Position numbers and translations under genes: made by a program. 64,000 bases of DNA from contig NYTH01000057.1 in assembly GCA_002683405.1 (NCBI GenBank), positions 121,334 to 185,333 on the forward strand, given 5' to 3'. The notes under the pieces were generated by a model. The model was not told where the DNA came from. It did not search any database and saw only the letters and a list, made by a program, of their open reading frames with translations. Positions 7,934-18,618 of this stretch are shown here, piece by piece (the stretch's first letter is position 1; every line of letters starts with the position of its first letter). The DNA comes from Salinisphaeraceae bacterium (lineage in GTDB: Bacteria; Pseudomonadota; Gammaproteobacteria; Nevskiales; Salinisphaeraceae).

Positions 7934-10030
7934 ATGAATCAGAGCGTTAATCCGGGGCTGCGGCCCGCCGACCTGCGGGGAGGGCTGGGACAGTTCAGCC
8001 GGCTGGGGCTGGGCGTGCCGGTCATGATGCTGCTGCTCATGGCCATGATGGTCGTGCCCATGGCGCCGTTCATGCTGGACCTGCTGTTCACCTTCAACAT
8101 CGCGCTCGCCGTGGCCATCATGCTGGCGGTCATCTACGTGATGCGGCCGCTGGATTTCAGCATCTTCCCGGCCGTGCTGCTCATGGTGACGCTGCTGCGG
8201 CTGGCCCTGAACGTGGCGTCCACGCGCGTGGTGCTCCTGCACGGCCACGAGGGGACCGATGCGGCCGGCCACGTCATCCAGGCGTTCGGGGAATTCGTGA
8301 TTGGCGGGGACTACACGGTCGGCCTGGTGGTGTTCGTCATCCTGACGCTGATCAACTTCGTGGTGGTCACCAAGGGCGCCGAGCGTATTTCGGAAGTCAG
8401 CGCGCGCTTCACGCTCGACGCACTGCCCGGCAAGCAGATGGCGATCGATGCCGATCTGAATGCCGGCGTGCTCACTCGGGAGGAGGCCCGTGACCGGCGC
8501 GAGGAAGTGCGCGCGGAAGCCGATTTCTACGGCTCCATGGACGGCGCCAGCAAGTTCGTGCGGGGTGACGCCATCGCGGGATTGCTGATCCTGTTCATCA
8601 ACATCATCGGCGGGCTGGCCATTGGCACCATGCAGCGGGGCCTGCCGCTGTCGCAGGCAGTGGAGAACTATACGCTGCTCACCATCGGTGACGGCCTGGT
8701 GGCGCAGGTCCCGGCGCTGCTGCTGTCCACCGCGGTCGCATTGCTGGTCACCCGCATGTCCCAGTCGCAGGACATGGGCGCACAGATGGTCGGGCAGCTT
8801 TTCAAGACGCCGCGGACGCTGTACGTAACGGCCGGCATCCTGGCGGCGGCGGGCATCATCCCGGGCATGCCGAACGTGGTGTTCCTGCTGCTGGCAGCTC
8901 TGGCAGGCGGCGCGGGATACGCGCTGGATATGCAGGCCCGCAGCCGCGCGGCCGAGGCGGCCGTGGTCGAGGCCGAGCCGGTCGTCGAGGACGAGCACCG
9001 CGAACTGGGCTGGGACGATGTGCGGCTGGAGGACGTGATCGGCCTGCAGGTGGGCTACCGGCTGATCCAGCTGGCCGACCAGCGGCAGGGCGGCGAGCTC
9101 ATGTCCCGGGTGAAGGGGGTGCGCAAGAAGCTGACGGCCGAGCTGGGCTTTCTCGTGCATCCCGTGCACATCCGCGACGATTTGCAGCTTTCCCCCAACG
9201 GCTATCGCATCTGCCTGCACGGCGTGCCGGTGGCGGCGGGCGAAGTCCAGGTCGATCGTGAAATGGCCCTGAATCCGGGCCAGGTATTCGGGCCGGTGGA
9301 GGGCATGGCCACGCGGGATCCGGCCTTTGGTCTGGAAGCCTACTGGATCGACCCGGCGGAGAAGTCGAAGGCGCAGGAGGCGGGCTGGACGGTGGTGGAC
9401 CCGACGACGGTCATTGCCACCCACCTGAGTCACGTGCTCAAGACCCACGCGCAGGAACTGCTGGGGCACGACGAGGCCCAGCAGCTGCTGGACAACCTCG
9501 CCCGCAGCGCGCCGAAACTGGTCGAGGACCTGGTACCCAAGCAGCTCACGCTGGCCGTGGTGGTCAAGGTACTGCAGAACCTCCTGAGCGAGGGGATTGC
9601 CGTGCGCAACATGCGCGGCATCGTCGAGACGCTGGCCGAGCAGGCCGGCCACAGTCAGGATCCCGTCGCGCTGACCGGCGCCGTCAGGATTTCGTTGGGT
9701 CGGCAAATTGTTCAGGAAATCAATGGCATGGCCAATGATCTGGACGCCATAACCCTGGATCCGTCCCTGGAACGCTTGTTGCTAGAGTCCCTGAAAGACG
9801 GCGGTGAAAGTATTGAACCGGGACTGGCAGAACGCATGCATCAGGCACTCACCGAAGCAGCACGCAGACAGGAAACCAGCGGCAAGGCCGCCGTGCTCGT
9901 GGTGCCCCAGATGCTGCGTCCCATGCTCTCCCGCTTCACCCGCCGCTCGATTCCGGGGCTGAACGTGCTGACCTACCAGGAAATCCCTGACGACAAGTCG
10001 GTTCGCATGGTTCAGGCCATCCAGGGCTAG
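7934..10030 (+). CDS. flhA: Flagellar export gate protein FlhA
   Basis: FlhA forms the large cytoplasmic ring of the export gate and receives substrates and chaperones. The 698-residue protein has an N-terminal half with about eight membrane helices, the conserved FHIPEP-type loop (VTKGAERISEVSARFTLDALPGKQMAIDADLNAG) and a four-domain cytoplasmic C-terminus. The ATG at 7934, after GGAG at 7923-7926, gives an N-terminus like other FlhA proteins; upstream in-frame codons lie within flhB. Confidence 0.97.
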   Translation: MNQSVNPGLRPADLRGGLGQFSRLGLGVPVMMLLLMAMMVVPMAPFMLDLLFTFNIALAVAIMLAVIYVMRPLDFSIFPAVLLMVTLLRLALNVASTRVVLLHGHEGTDAAGHVIQAFGEFVIGGDYTVGLVVFVILTLINFVVVTKGAERISEVSARFTLDALPGKQMAIDADLNAGVLTREEARDRREEVRAEADFYGSMDGASKFVRGDAIAGLLILFINIIGGLAIGTMQRGLPLSQAVENYTLLTIGDGLVAQVPALLLSTAVALLVTRMSQSQDMGAQMVGQLFKTPRTLYVTAGILAAAGIIPGMPNVVFLLLAALAGGAGYALDMQARSRAAEAAVVEAEPVVEDEHRELGWDDVRLEDVIGLQVGYRLIQLADQRQGGELMSRVKGVRKKLTAELGFLVHPVHIRDDLQLSPNGYRICLHGVPVAAGEVQVDREMALNPGQVFGPVEGMATRDPAFGLEAYWIDPAEKSKAQEAGWTVVDPTTVIATHLSHVLKTHAQELLGHDEAQQLLDNLARSAPKLVEDLVPKQLTLAVVVKVLQNLLSEGIAVRNMRGIVETLAEQAGHSQDPVALTGAVRISLGRQIVQEINGMANDLDAITLDPSLERLLLESLKDGGESIEPGLAERMHQALTEAARRQETSGKAAVLVVPQMLRPMLSRFTRRSIPGLNVLTYQEIPDDKSVRMVQAIQG

Positions 10031-10041
10031 TGGAGCCAGGC

Positions 10042-11403
10042 ATGAAGATCAAACGCTATACCGCCCCCGACATGAGAACCGCCATGCGGCAGGTGCGCGA
10101 GGACCAGGGTCCCGACGCGGTCATCCTGTCCAGCAAGCGCATTGGCGATGTGGTAGAAATCGTGGCAGCGGTGGATTACGACGAATCGCTGATTCAACAG
10201 GCGACCCGGGTCGACCGATTCCCGACGCCGCCGGTCCAGTCGCCCGAAGCTGCCCCCGCACCGCAGGTCGAGCCGGCGGCGCCACCCGCGGCCGACCGCG
10301 TGGCTGCGCAGTCCGCCCGCCCCCGGCGCAAGACCGAGAACATCATCAGCGCCCGCCTGCTGCGTCGCTCGCACGACGGCGGACAGACGGAAACCGCGCC
10401 GCCGGCGAAGCCGGCCGCTGCCCGCACCACGCCGCCGGCGGCTGCGCCAAAGGCGGCCTCGCGGGACAAGGTCATCTGGACGCAGGACCCGCACATCAAG
10501 CGTATCCAGACCGAAATCCGCCAGATGCGCCGCACCATGGAAAGCCAGCTCGGCTCCATGGTCTGGCGCGACTGGACCGAGAAGCAGCCGCACCGGGCCA
10601 AGGCCGTCAATCAGCTCAGCGAGCTGGGTATCGACCGGACCATCGCCTGCCGCATCGCTCGGGACCTGCCGGACGCCAATGCCGCCGAGCGGCCACCCAA
10701 TCCGGCCAGCCTGCTGTGCCGTGATGTCCCGGTCACCGACGACGATCCGGTGCTCGAGGGCGGCGTGATTGCCCTGGTGGGGCCGACCGGCGTGGGCAAG
10801 ACCACCACGCTGGCCAAGCTGGCGGCCCGCTACGCGGACAAGTTCGATCTGCGGGACATCGCGTTGGTGACCACCGACTGCTTTCGTATCGGCGCCCGCG
10901 AGCAGCTGTTCACCTATGGCCAGCTGCTGGGTGTGCCCGTCTTCACGGCCCAGAATCGCGAGGAGCTCGAGCAGGTACTGGCCAAGCTGAGCCAGCGCAA
11001 GCTGGTGCTTATCGACACGGCCGGCATGGGCCCGCGGGATACGCGGCTGGCCGCACAGTTCAGCGTGCTCGAGGCGGCCCGGGCGAGCCTGCGAACCTAT
11101 CTGGTGCTGGCGGCCAACGCGCAGCCGGCCGATCTGCAGGACGTGGTCAAGCAGTTCCGCGCCACGCCGCTGTCGGGCGCGATTCTGACCAAGGTGGACG
11201 AGGCCGCCCGGCTGGGCGGGGCCCTGTCGACGGTCATCCGTCACAAGCTGCCGGTGGCCTACATCACCGACGGGCAGAAGGTGCCCGAAGACATTCATCG
11301 TGAACGGCCCGATCAGCTGGTTCTGCGGGCGATTCGTGTCGTAAGAGAGCGCCCGGACGCCCGGGAACTGCCGATCGAGGAAGCCATCAATGCCTGTGCC
11401 TGA
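10042..11403 (+). CDS. flhF: Polar flagellum placement GTPase FlhF
   Basis: FlhF is an SRP-type GTPase that recruits early flagellar components to the cell pole. The 453-residue protein has the conserved start [20 protein letters not shown] (B domain), a variable Pro/Ala-rich stretch (about residues 60-150), and an NG domain with P-loop [15 protein letters not shown] near residues 250-264. The ATG at 10042 is preferred over a GTG at 10030 because it is preceded by GGAGCCAGG and matches the family start. It overlaps flhG by 14 bp. Confidence 0.95.
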   Translation: MKIKRYTAPDMRTAMRQVREDQGPDAVILSSKRIGDVVEIVAAVDYDESLIQQATRVDRFPTPPVQSPEAAPAPQVEPAAPPAADRVAAQSARPRRKTENIISARLLRRSHDGGQTETAPPAKPAAARTTPPAAAPKAASRDKVIWTQDPHIKRIQTEIRQMRRTMESQLGSMVWRDWTEKQPHRAKAVNQLSELGIDRTIACRIARDLPDANAAERPPNPASLLCRDVPVTDDDPVLEGGVIALVGPTGVGKTTTLAKLAARYADKFDLRDIALVTTDCFRIGAREQLFTYGQLLGVPVFTAQNREELEQVLAKLSQRKLVLIDTAGMGPRDTRLAAQFSVLEAARASLRTYLVLAANAQPADLQDVVKQFRATPLSGAILTKVDEAARLGGALSTVIRHKLPVAYITDGQKVPEDIHRERPDQLVLRAIRVVRERPDARELPIEEAINACA

Positions 11404-12271
11404 ATTCATGTCCGATCAGGCCGCGGGCCTGCGTCGTCTGCACCCGGTCTCGCCGGTCCGCGTCATTGCCGTGGCCAGCGGCAAGGGTGGGGTCGGCAAG
11501 AGCAACGTGTCGGTCAATCTGGCCCTGAGCCTGGTGCGGATGGGCCGCAAGGTCATGCTGCTGGATGCCGATTTCGGCCTGGGCAATCTGGACGTGCTGC
11601 TCGGCCTGCAGCCCGAGTACAACATCTCGCACATGCTGGAGGGGCGCTGCACCCTGCAGGACACCATCATCGAGGGCCCGCTGGGGCTGCAGATCATCCC
11701 CGCGGCGTCGGGCCGCAAGCGCATGGCCGACCTGCCCGCCAACGAGCTGATGGGGCTGGTCCACGGCTTCAGCCAGCTCAAGCAGGACCTGGACGTGCTG
11801 GTCGTCGACAGCGCGGCGGGGATTGCGGGGAACGTAACGATCCTCTCCCAGGCGGCGCAGGAAGTGCTGGTGGTGGTCTGCAACGAGCCGGCGTCCATTA
11901 CCGATGCCTACGCCCTGATCAAGGTGCTGTCGCAGGATTGCGGCGTGCACCGGGTGCAGGTACTGGCCAACGACGTGCGCAACGGCATTGAGGGCCGCGA
12001 GGTCTTCGAGCATCTGAACCGCGTGGCGGAGCGTTTTCTGGATGTCACCCTGAACTACCTCGGTTTCGTGCCGCACGACGAGGCCCTGCGCAGCGCCGTC
12101 AAGCGCCAGCTCGCCGTGGTGCACTGCAGCCCCGGCTCTCCCGCCTCTCAGGCGTTTGCCGATATTGCCCGCAAGGTGGACGAGTGGGACATACCGCGCG
12201 TGCCGCGCGGCGGTCTGGAGTTCTTTGTCGACCGCATGGTGGGCATGCCCAACCTGGCGGCAGTGGGGTAG
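11390..12271 (+). CDS. flhG: Flagellar number regulator FlhG (FleN, MinD-like ATPase)
   Basis: FlhG/FleN is a MinD/ParA-type ATPase that limits flagellar number, in Pseudomonas by restraining FleQ and FlhF. The 293-residue protein has a deviant Walker A motif ([17 protein letters not shown]) near residues 27-41, a [14 protein letters not shown] segment and the switch region VVDSAAGI. The N-terminal residues before the ATPase core fit the FlhG extension that contacts FlhF. It lies between flhF and fliA as in Pseudomonas and Vibrio. Confidence 0.94.
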   Translation: MPVPEFMSDQAAGLRRLHPVSPVRVIAVASGKGGVGKSNVSVNLALSLVRMGRKVMLLDADFGLGNLDVLLGLQPEYNISHMLEGRCTLQDTIIEGPLGLQIIPAASGRKRMADLPANELMGLVHGFSQLKQDLDVLVVDSAAGIAGNVTILSQAAQEVLVVVCNEPASITDAYALIKVLSQDCGVHRVQVLANDVRNGIEGREVFEHLNRVAERFLDVTLNYLGFVPHDEALRSAVKRQLAVVHCSPGSPASQAFADIARKVDEWDIPRVPRGGLEFFVDRMVGMPNLAAVG

Positions 12272-12274
12272 CCC

Positions 12275-13018
12275 ATGACCATGGCCGCACATTATCTTGG
12301 CAACGTGCAGCGCGATGACGACCAGCTGGTCCGCGAGCACGCCGGTCTGGTCCGCAAGATCGCGCTGCACCTGAAGGTCAGGCTGCCGCAGAGTGTCGAG
12401 CTCGACGATCTGCTGCAGATCGGCATGCTGGCGCTGCTGGAGGCCGCGAAAACCTACGAAACCGGCCACGGCGGCAGCTTTGAAACCTACGCGGGCATCC
12501 GCATTCGCGGCGCGATCATCGACCAGATTCGCCGCAACGACTGGGCGCCGCGCCGGGTTCGCAAGCAGATGCGCCAGGCTGCCCGCGCCATTCACGACAT
12601 CGAGCAGTCCACCGGCCGTCCGGCCCGGGAAGGCGAGGTGGCCGACGCCATCGGCCTGGAGGTGGGTGAGTACCAGCAGGTGCTGGCCGAAGCCGCCAGC
12701 GCGCAGATACTCACGCTGACGCCCGGCGAGGGCGACGAGGCCAGCGAAATTCCGGTTCAGGACGACACCGCCAGTCCCGAAGCGCTGCTGGAGGACGCCG
12801 AGCAGAAGGCGCTGCTGGCCGAGGCCATCCGCCGACTGCCCGAACGGCAGCAGCTGATTCTGTCGCTGTACTACGAACAGGAACTCAACCAGGGCGAAAT
12901 CGGCGAGGTCGTCGGTGTGAGCCATTCCCGTGTTTGCCAGCTGCTCGGGGACGCGTTCGTGCGTCTGCGCGCGGCCATGGCGGCCATTTGCAAGGAGCGG
13001 CAGGCCAGCGCCGCATGA
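12275..13018 (+). CDS. fliA: Flagellar sigma factor sigma-28 (FliA)
   Basis: FliA directs transcription of late flagellar and chemotaxis genes. The 247-residue protein has region 2 ([37 protein letters not shown]), region 3 and a region 4 helix-turn-helix ([36 protein letters not shown]). An ATG at 12281 is an alternative start. The gene is 3 bp after flhG. Two sigma-28-like sites were found in the window (19248-19274 and 27824-27850). Confidence 0.96.
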   Translation: MTMAAHYLGNVQRDDDQLVREHAGLVRKIALHLKVRLPQSVELDDLLQIGMLALLEAAKTYETGHGGSFETYAGIRIRGAIIDQIRRNDWAPRRVRKQMRQAARAIHDIEQSTGRPAREGEVADAIGLEVGEYQQVLAEAASAQILTLTPGEGDEASEIPVQDDTASPEALLEDAEQKALLAEAIRRLPERQQLILSLYYEQELNQGEIGEVVGVSHSRVCQLLGDAFVRLRAAMAAICKERQASAA

Positions 13019-13040
13019 TTATCAGGAGATCAGGAACACC

Positions 13041-13433
13041 ATGAACCCGGAAATGAAAATTCTCGTTGTGGACGACTTCCCGACCATGCGGCGCATCGTC
13101 AAGAATCTGCTGCACGATCTGGGCTATCGCAATATTCAGGAAGCCGACGACGGCGCCACCGCCTTTCCCATGCTCGCCGGCGGCGACTTCGAGTTTCTCG
13201 TCACCGACTGGAACATGCCCGAGGTGACCGGGCTGGAGCTGTTGCAGAAGGTGCGGGCCAACGCGGCCACCGCCAAGCTGCCGGTGCTCATGGTGACCGC
13301 CGAAGCCAGCAAGGAACAGATCGTGGCGGCGGCGCAAGCCGGCGTGAACGGCTACATCGTCAAACCCTTCACGGCCGCAACGCTCAAGGAAAAGCTCGAT
13401 CGCATCTTCGAGCGCATCGAGGCCGCTGCGTGA
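13041..13433 (+). CDS. cheY: Chemotaxis response regulator CheY (flagellar cluster)
   Basis: This 130-residue single receiver domain is phosphorylated by CheA and binds FliM. The acidic pocket (D11, D12), phosphorylation site D56 in TDWNMPE, and the conserved Lys in GYIVKPF are all present. The DWNMP context matches motor-binding CheY proteins of E. coli type. The ATG at 13041 has a nearby AGGA; cheZ overlaps its last 4 bases. Confidence 0.96.
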   Translation: MNPEMKILVVDDFPTMRRIVKNLLHDLGYRNIQEADDGATAFPMLAGGDFEFLVTDWNMPEVTGLELLQKVRANAATAKLPVLMVTAEASKEQIVAAAQAGVNGYIVKPFTAATLKEKLDRIFERIEAAA

Positions 13434-14080
13434 AGGCCGCCGCCCGCGACAATCTGCGGGAGCGTCTGACCGACGTCCTCGAGGCGCTGGACGCGGGCGA
13501 TGACCTGCGCGTGCATGGCTGTCTGCGCAGCCTGGCCGAGGCCGGCGAGGCCGAGGTGCTGTCCGAAGTGTCGGCCATTATTCGCTGGATGCGCGCCGGC
13601 GTGGACGCGCTATCGATCGACCAGCAGCTAAGCCGGGCCGCAGCCACCGATCTGCCGGACCTGGTCGGCCGGCTCGATGCGGTGATTCACAGCAGCGAGG
13701 CCGCGGCGCTGCGTACGCTGGATCTGGTCGAGCAGGGGCAGGCCGCACTGCAGACGCTGCGGGCCGCGGCGGCCAGCAACGCCCCGAGCGTGATGGCAGA
13801 CAGCTGTGAATCGCTGCGAAGCTGCCTTTCGGCCATTGCTGAAGCGCAGTCCTATCAGGACCTGAACGGTCAGACCATCAAGAAGGCCATCCATCTGCTG
13901 GGCGGCGTGGAAGACGCGCTGGTGGCCGTGCTGGCGCACGCCGGAATTAGCATGGAGCCGGCAAACGATGAGCCGGCCGAAGACCCGCTGGCCGGCTGCG
14001 GACCACGCATCGCCGGGCTGGACCCGGCTGCGGTATCGCAGTCCGAGGCGGACGACCTGCTGTCGAATCTGGGGATTTAG
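13430..14080 (+). CDS. cheZ: CheY-P phosphatase CheZ
   Basis: CheZ dephosphorylates CheY-P. The 216-residue protein is largely helical and carries the catalytic DxxxQ signature in [13 protein letters not shown] (D144 and Q148, equivalent to E. coli D143 and Q147). It ends in a CheY-binding tail ([12 protein letters not shown]). The GTG at 13430 overlaps the cheY stop (GTGA), suggesting coupled translation of CheY and its phosphatase. The N-terminal half is divergent, but the active site and tail are decisive. Confidence 0.94.
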   Translation: MKAAARDNLRERLTDVLEALDAGDDLRVHGCLRSLAEAGEAEVLSEVSAIIRWMRAGVDALSIDQQLSRAAATDLPDLVGRLDAVIHSSEAAALRTLDLVEQGQAALQTLRAAAASNAPSVMADSCESLRSCLSAIAEAQSYQDLNGQTIKKAIHLLGGVEDALVAVLAHAGISMEPANDEPAEDPLAGCGPRIAGLDPAAVSQSEADDLLSNLGI

Positions 14081-14086
14081 CCCGCC

Positions 14087-16132
14087 ATGACCAACGACCC
14101 GGAACTGCTGGCCGATTTTCTGACCGAAGCGGGCGAGCTGGTCGAAACGCTCGAGGCCGATGTGCTGGCGCTTGAGGCGGCGCCCACCGCGGCGGCGCTC
14201 AATGCCGTGTTTCGCGTGTTTCACACCATCAAGGGCGGTGCCGGTTTTCTGGCGCTGGAACCGCTTACCGTGCTCTGCCATCGAGCCGAAGAGCTGTGCA
14301 ACAAGCTGCGCAGCGGCGCGCTGCAGGTGCAGCCGGAAATAATCGATGTGTTGTCGGCCGTGGTCGATCAACTGGTCGGCATGATCGATACGCTGCGGGC
14401 CGGCGACATGCCAACACCGGCGCCGGACAGCCTGCTCGACGCGATCAGCCAGGCAGCCGAAGGCGGCCCGGCAGCGCACGAGACGCCCGCGCCCGCATCC
14501 GCGGCGGCCAGTCCGGACAAGCCCGCGCCTGCGCCGGCGACCAGTGCGCCGAACCCGTCGCCCGCGCCCGCCGCGTGCGCCGTGGAGGCAGACCCCGTGG
14601 CGGCCACGGTGGCGGGCTGGCTTGACGACGGTGATGACGCCGCGCCCGCGGAAACGCCTGCACCTGCGCACGCGAATACCGCGGCGGACAGTGACGAGAT
14701 CACCGAGGATGAATTCGAGGCACTGCTGGATCAGCTGCACGGCAGCGGCGGGCCTTCTGCCGCGGCGCCTCAGGGCGGCGAGCCGACAGCGGTCGCCGAG
14801 CCCGCATGCCAACCCGACCCCGCGCCAAGCGCCCAGACCGTGCCAACGCCAGGGCCCATGGCCGAGCAGACGCTGGCCAGACCGCCCGCCACGCCGCAGG
14901 CTGCGCCGCGCGAGAGTCAGCCCGGCCGGCCGCGTCCGGCGGAAACCAGCATTCGCGTGGACACCGATCGCCTGGACAAGGTGCTCAACCAGGTGGGTGA
15001 GCTGGTGCTCATGCGCAATCGGCTCAAGGTGCTGCGGCATCGCAGCAACGATCCGGTACTGGAAAAGGCCATCGGCAGTCTGGACGCGATCACATCCGGT
15101 CTGCAGCTGTCAGTCATGCAGATGCGCATGCTGCCCATCAGCAAGGTGTTCTCGCGCTTTCCCAAGATTGTCCGCGACCTGTCGCGTCAGCTTGGCAAGG
15201 AAGTGCAGATCGAGATGCGTGGCGAGGACACCGAACTGGACAAGAATCTGGTGGAATGCCTGGTGGACCCGCTGGTGCATCTGGTCCGCAACTCGATGGA
15301 TCACGGTATCGAAACGCCTGCCGACCGGGCGGCTCGGCATAAACCGCGCTGCGGCACGCTGCGGCTGGAGGCCGAGCAGGCCGGCGATCACATTCTGGTG
15401 ACCGTGGCGGACGACGGCGCGGGCATGGACCCCAATCATCTTCGCCGCAAGGCGGTGGAAAAAGGACTGATCGACAGCGATACCGCGGCCAGGATGGACG
15501 CCCGCGAGTGCCTGCAGACCATTTTCCTGCCCGGCTTTTCAACGCGCGACCAGGTCAGCGACGTGTCGGGCCGGGGCGTGGGCATGGACGTGGTCAAATC
15601 GAAGATCGAGGCGCTCAACGGCAGCGTGGTCATCGATTCCGAGCCGGGCAAGGGCACGCAGCTGCATATCAGGCTGCCGCTGACCCTGGCCATTCTGCCC
15701 ACGCTCATGGCCAGCGTGGGGCCGCGCATCGTCGGGCTGCCGCTGGCGCTGGTGGGCGAGGTCATGAGCATCGATCCGCGCGACGTCCGCCGGGCCGAGG
15801 GCCGGGACGTGCTGATGCTGGAAGACGAGATCATCCGCCTGCACGATCTTGCCGCATGGCTCGACTGCGCCGACGAGGGCGCGGAGCGTCACGTGGTGCT
15901 GGTCAATCTGGGGCAGGAGCGCCGCGGACTGATCGTCAGCACGGTACACGGCCGCGAGGAGGTCGTGATCAAGCCGCTCGGACAGATGCTCGAGCGAACC
16001 CCGGGCATCGCCGGCGCCGCCGTGACCGGCGAGGGTCGGGTGGCCCTGATCCTCGACGTGGCGAATCTGCTCAAAGTTTTTGATCCCCTGCCGTCAAGCA
16101 AGAGAGAGGTGATTCAGGCAACCGGAGGCTAG
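14087..16132 (+). CDS. cheA: Chemotaxis histidine kinase CheA (flagellar cluster)
   Basis: CheA autophosphorylates in receptor arrays and passes phosphate to CheY. The 681-residue protein has an Hpt (P1) domain with H46 in FHTIKGGAGFL, a long Ala/Pro-rich linker (about residues 125-285), a dimerisation domain starting near residue 286 (LDKVLNQVGELV), an HATPase with an N box around residue 390 (VHLVRNSMDHGIE) and a C-terminal CheW-like domain. No clear P2 domain is visible in the linker. Unlike the Pseudomonas cluster, cheB does not follow; motC does. Confidence 0.96.
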   Translation: MTNDPELLADFLTEAGELVETLEADVLALEAAPTAAALNAVFRVFHTIKGGAGFLALEPLTVLCHRAEELCNKLRSGALQVQPEIIDVLSAVVDQLVGMIDTLRAGDMPTPAPDSLLDAISQAAEGGPAAHETPAPASAAASPDKPAPAPATSAPNPSPAPAACAVEADPVAATVAGWLDDGDDAAPAETPAPAHANTAADSDEITEDEFEALLDQLHGSGGPSAAAPQGGEPTAVAEPACQPDPAPSAQTVPTPGPMAEQTLARPPATPQAAPRESQPGRPRPAETSIRVDTDRLDKVLNQVGELVLMRNRLKVLRHRSNDPVLEKAIGSLDAITSGLQLSVMQMRMLPISKVFSRFPKIVRDLSRQLGKEVQIEMRGEDTELDKNLVECLVDPLVHLVRNSMDHGIETPADRAARHKPRCGTLRLEAEQAGDHILVTVADDGAGMDPNHLRRKAVEKGLIDSDTAARMDARECLQTIFLPGFSTRDQVSDVSGRGVGMDVVKSKIEALNGSVVIDSEPGKGTQLHIRLPLTLAILPTLMASVGPRIVGLPLALVGEVMSIDPRDVRRAEGRDVLMLEDEIIRLHDLAAWLDCADEGAERHVVLVNLGQERRGLIVSTVHGREEVVIKPLGQMLERTPGIAGAAVTGEGRVALILDVANLLKVFDPLPSSKREVIQATGG

Positions 16133-16141
16133 GGAGTCAGC

Positions 16142-16882
16142 ATGGACAAGATGAGCATCATCGGCATTGTGCTGGCTGCGGTCGCGGTTCTGGGCGGCAG
16201 TATTCTGAAGGGGTCGGGCCTGGCGGCCCTGTGGAGCAGCGCCGCCTTCGTGATCGTCTTCGTGGGCACCTTCGGTTCGGTTTTCATCCAGACGCCTCTG
16301 CACACCTTCCGCCGCGCCACCGGCATTGCGGCGTGGGTGTTTCGCCCCCCCAAATCCGACCCCCAGGCGATCATCGACCGCATCCTCGAGTGGAGCAGTA
16401 CGGCCCGCAAGGAGGGCCTGCTCGGTCTCGAGCCGCTGGTGGAAGCCGAACCCGACCCCTTCGCCCAGAAGGGCCTGCAGATGCTGGTGGACGGCGCCGA
16501 GCCCTCCACCATTCGCAACGTGCTGGAAGTGGAACTGTCTACCCGCGAGCATCACGACCAGCAGGCCGCCAAGGTCTACGAGGGCCTGGGCATTTACGCC
16601 CCCACGCTGGGCATTCTGGGCGCCGTGCTCGGCCTGATGGCCGTCATGCAGCACCTGTCCGAGCCCGAAAAACTCGGGCCCGGCATCGCGACCGCGTTCG
16701 TGGCGACGATTTACGGCATCGGCTCGGCCAACCTGATCTTTCTGCCGATGGCCTCCAAGCTCAAGGACGCCGTGCGCGGCCAGACCCAGCAGCGGGAGAT
16801 GCTCATCGAGGGTCTGATCGGGATCGCCCTGGGCGACAACCCGCGCAACATCGAATCCAAGCTGAAGGGCTTTCTGGGCTAG
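16142..16882 (+). CDS. motC: Flagellar stator protein MotA/MotC type
   Basis: This is the ion-channel stator subunit that applies torque to FliG. The 246-residue protein has four predicted membrane segments (about residues 5-22, 30-50, 148-168, 180-200) and the MotA/ExbB pattern GIYAPTLGILGAVLGLMAVMQHL. Position after cheA and before a MotB-like gene matches motC of Pseudomonas. The coupling ion cannot be decided from sequence alone. Confidence 0.93.
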   Translation: MDKMSIIGIVLAAVAVLGGSILKGSGLAALWSSAAFVIVFVGTFGSVFIQTPLHTFRRATGIAAWVFRPPKSDPQAIIDRILEWSSTARKEGLLGLEPLVEAEPDPFAQKGLQMLVDGAEPSTIRNVLEVELSTREHHDQQAAKVYEGLGIYAPTLGILGAVLGLMAVMQHLSEPEKLGPGIATAFVATIYGIGSANLIFLPMASKLKDAVRGQTQQREMLIEGLIGIALGDNPRNIESKLKGFLG

Positions 16883-16885
16883 GTC

Positions 16886-17824
16886 ATGGCGGGTAGTTCC
16901 TCGAAGCTCCAGGATGCCGCGGCGGCCGGAAGCCGCCGCAAGAAACCCCATGAGGAGCACGTCAATCATGAAGCCTGGGCGATTCCCTATGGCGATCTGA
17001 TTACGCTGCTGCTGGCCTTCTTCGTGGTCATGTATTCCATGTCCTCGGTCAACGAGGGCAAGTACCGCGCGCTGTCGGACGCGCTCAACCGGGCTTTCAA
17101 GGCCTCCCCCACCACCATGGAGCCCATCCAGTTGGGGAAGGTGGCGCGCCGGGGCTCCAGACGCGATTCGGGGCTGATGCTCTCCGAGCCGGCCGGCGTC
17201 ATGCAGATGGGCGGCCCCCATGTGCCCGTGTCCGATCGCGATACGGTCGTCGCCATGCCGCAGGTGGCCTACCTGCACAGCACCCGCCTGGCCGAAGTGG
17301 CCGGCGCGGCCGGGTTTCGCGAACTGGAAGCCATGGCCGGGGAAATCCGCGATTCACTGGCCGCGCTCATCGAAGAGCAGCAGGTCAGCGTGCGGGAGCT
17401 GCCCTCGGGGCTGGAAGTGGAAATCAAGACCGACATTCTGTTTGCCAGCGGCCAGGCGGAGCTGGACCGCCGCTCGCTGCCCGTGCTCAGCGAGCTGGCC
17501 CGAACGCTCAAGAAGTTCCGCAACCCGATGCAGATTCACGGCTATACCGACAATCTGCCGATCAGCACGGCTCGCTACCCCTCCAACTGGGAATTGTCGG
17601 CCAGCCGTGCGGCCAGCGTTCTGGCGCTGTTCGCGCAGGCCGGCGTTCAGCCCGAGCGCATGACCATTCTCGGGCACGGCGAATTCAAGCCCGTGGCCGA
17701 CAACGACAGCCCCGAGGGACGCAACGCCAACCGCCGCGTGGTGATCTTCGTGCGTGCGCTGGGCGCAGACGAGCTGCCGGCCAACAACTTCGTGGGCCGG
17801 CCCACCGGCACGGTAGGAGGCTGA
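16886..17824 (+). CDS. motD: Flagellar stator protein MotB/MotD type
   Basis: This is the peptidoglycan-anchoring stator subunit. The 312-residue protein has a basic N-terminus, one membrane helix with the essential ion-carrying Asp (D37 in PYGDLITLLLAFFVVMYS), a linker with plug region and a C-terminal OmpA-like domain (about residues 175-295) containing GYTDNLPISTARYPSNWELSASRA. It sits 3 bp after motC. Domain order and key residues are intact. Confidence 0.93.
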   Translation: MAGSSSKLQDAAAAGSRRKKPHEEHVNHEAWAIPYGDLITLLLAFFVVMYSMSSVNEGKYRALSDALNRAFKASPTTMEPIQLGKVARRGSRRDSGLMLSEPAGVMQMGGPHVPVSDRDTVVAMPQVAYLHSTRLAEVAGAAGFRELEAMAGEIRDSLAALIEEQQVSVRELPSGLEVEIKTDILFASGQAELDRRSLPVLSELARTLKKFRNPMQIHGYTDNLPISTARYPSNWELSASRAASVLALFAQAGVQPERMTILGHGEFKPVADNDSPEGRNANRRVVIFVRALGADELPANNFVGRPTGTVGG

Positions 17825-17827
17825 GCC

Positions 17828-18616
17828 ATGCAGATCATTGCCGTATGCAACCAGAAGGGTGGGGTCGGCAAGACCACCACCACCCTGAGTCTGGCGGCCT
17901 GCGCCGCGGCCGCGGGTGATGCAGTCCTGCTGGTCGATCTCGATCCGCACGCCTCGCTGACGCTCTCGCTCGGACTGGAAACCGCAGACGCCCGCGGCGG
18001 CGCCTACGCGCTGCTGGCGCAGACACTGAGCCTGAGTGAACTGGCCCGACCGACGGCCGTGGCCGGGATGGATATCATTGCCTCGGGCCCGGCGCTGGCC
18101 ACACTGGAACGCGACCAGAGACGCAGTCCCGGCATGGGGCGACGGCTGCAGACGATCTGCCGGGCGCAGGCCGGCGCCTATCGATGGGTCTTCGCGGACA
18201 CACCGCCGACGCTCGGCGTGCTCATGATCAACGCCCTGGCCGCGGCCGATCACGTGGTGATTCCCACCCAGCCCGATCCGCTGTCCCGCCACGGGGTTAC
18301 CGGCATGGTCAAGACGCTGGACATGGTCAACCGCAGCCGCCCGATCCCGTTGGGACACAGCATCGTGACGACCTTCTACGATCGGCGCACGCGCTCCAGT
18401 CTAAACGGCTTCGAGGCGCTGAGCGCCGACCATGGCGGCGCACTGTGGCCCGACGTGATTCCCGTTGATACACAGTTTCGCGAAGCATCCTCGCGCGGTC
18501 TGCCGCTGTCGCGGTGCCGCGGCGCATCGCGCGGCGCGGCTGCCTACGAGCAGCTGTGGAGTCATCTGCTCCAGCGTCTGCCGCAGCCGGCGGCCTCGCC
18601 GGCCGAGGTGGCCTGA
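17828..18616 (+). CDS. ParA-like ATPase of the polar chemotaxis cluster (ParC type)
   Basis: The 262-residue protein is a ParA/Soj-type ATPase with Walker A QKGGVGKTTTTLSLA at the N-terminus, a DLDPHASLTLSLG segment and ADTPPTLGVLMINAL as the Walker B region. In Vibrio and Pseudomonas the syntenic ATPase ParC places chemotaxis arrays at the pole and aids their inheritance. Position between motD and a CheW-like gene supports that role over plasmid or chromosome partition; no parB gene is adjacent. Confidence 0.88.
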   Translation: MQIIAVCNQKGGVGKTTTTLSLAACAAAAGDAVLLVDLDPHASLTLSLGLETADARGGAYALLAQTLSLSELARPTAVAGMDIIASGPALATLERDQRRSPGMGRRLQTICRAQAGAYRWVFADTPPTLGVLMINALAAADHVVIPTQPDPLSRHGVTGMVKTLDMVNRSRPIPLGHSIVTTFYDRRTRSSLNGFEALSADHGGALWPDVIPVDTQFREASSRGLPLSRCRGASRGAAAYEQLWSHLLQRLPQPAASPAEVA

Positions 18617-18618
18617 TC

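Noticed and set aside
17828..18616. ParA-like gene as evidence of a plasmid or origin region
   Set aside because: It sits between motD and a CheW-like gene as in polar chemotaxis clusters; there is no parB, parS-like array or replication gene.
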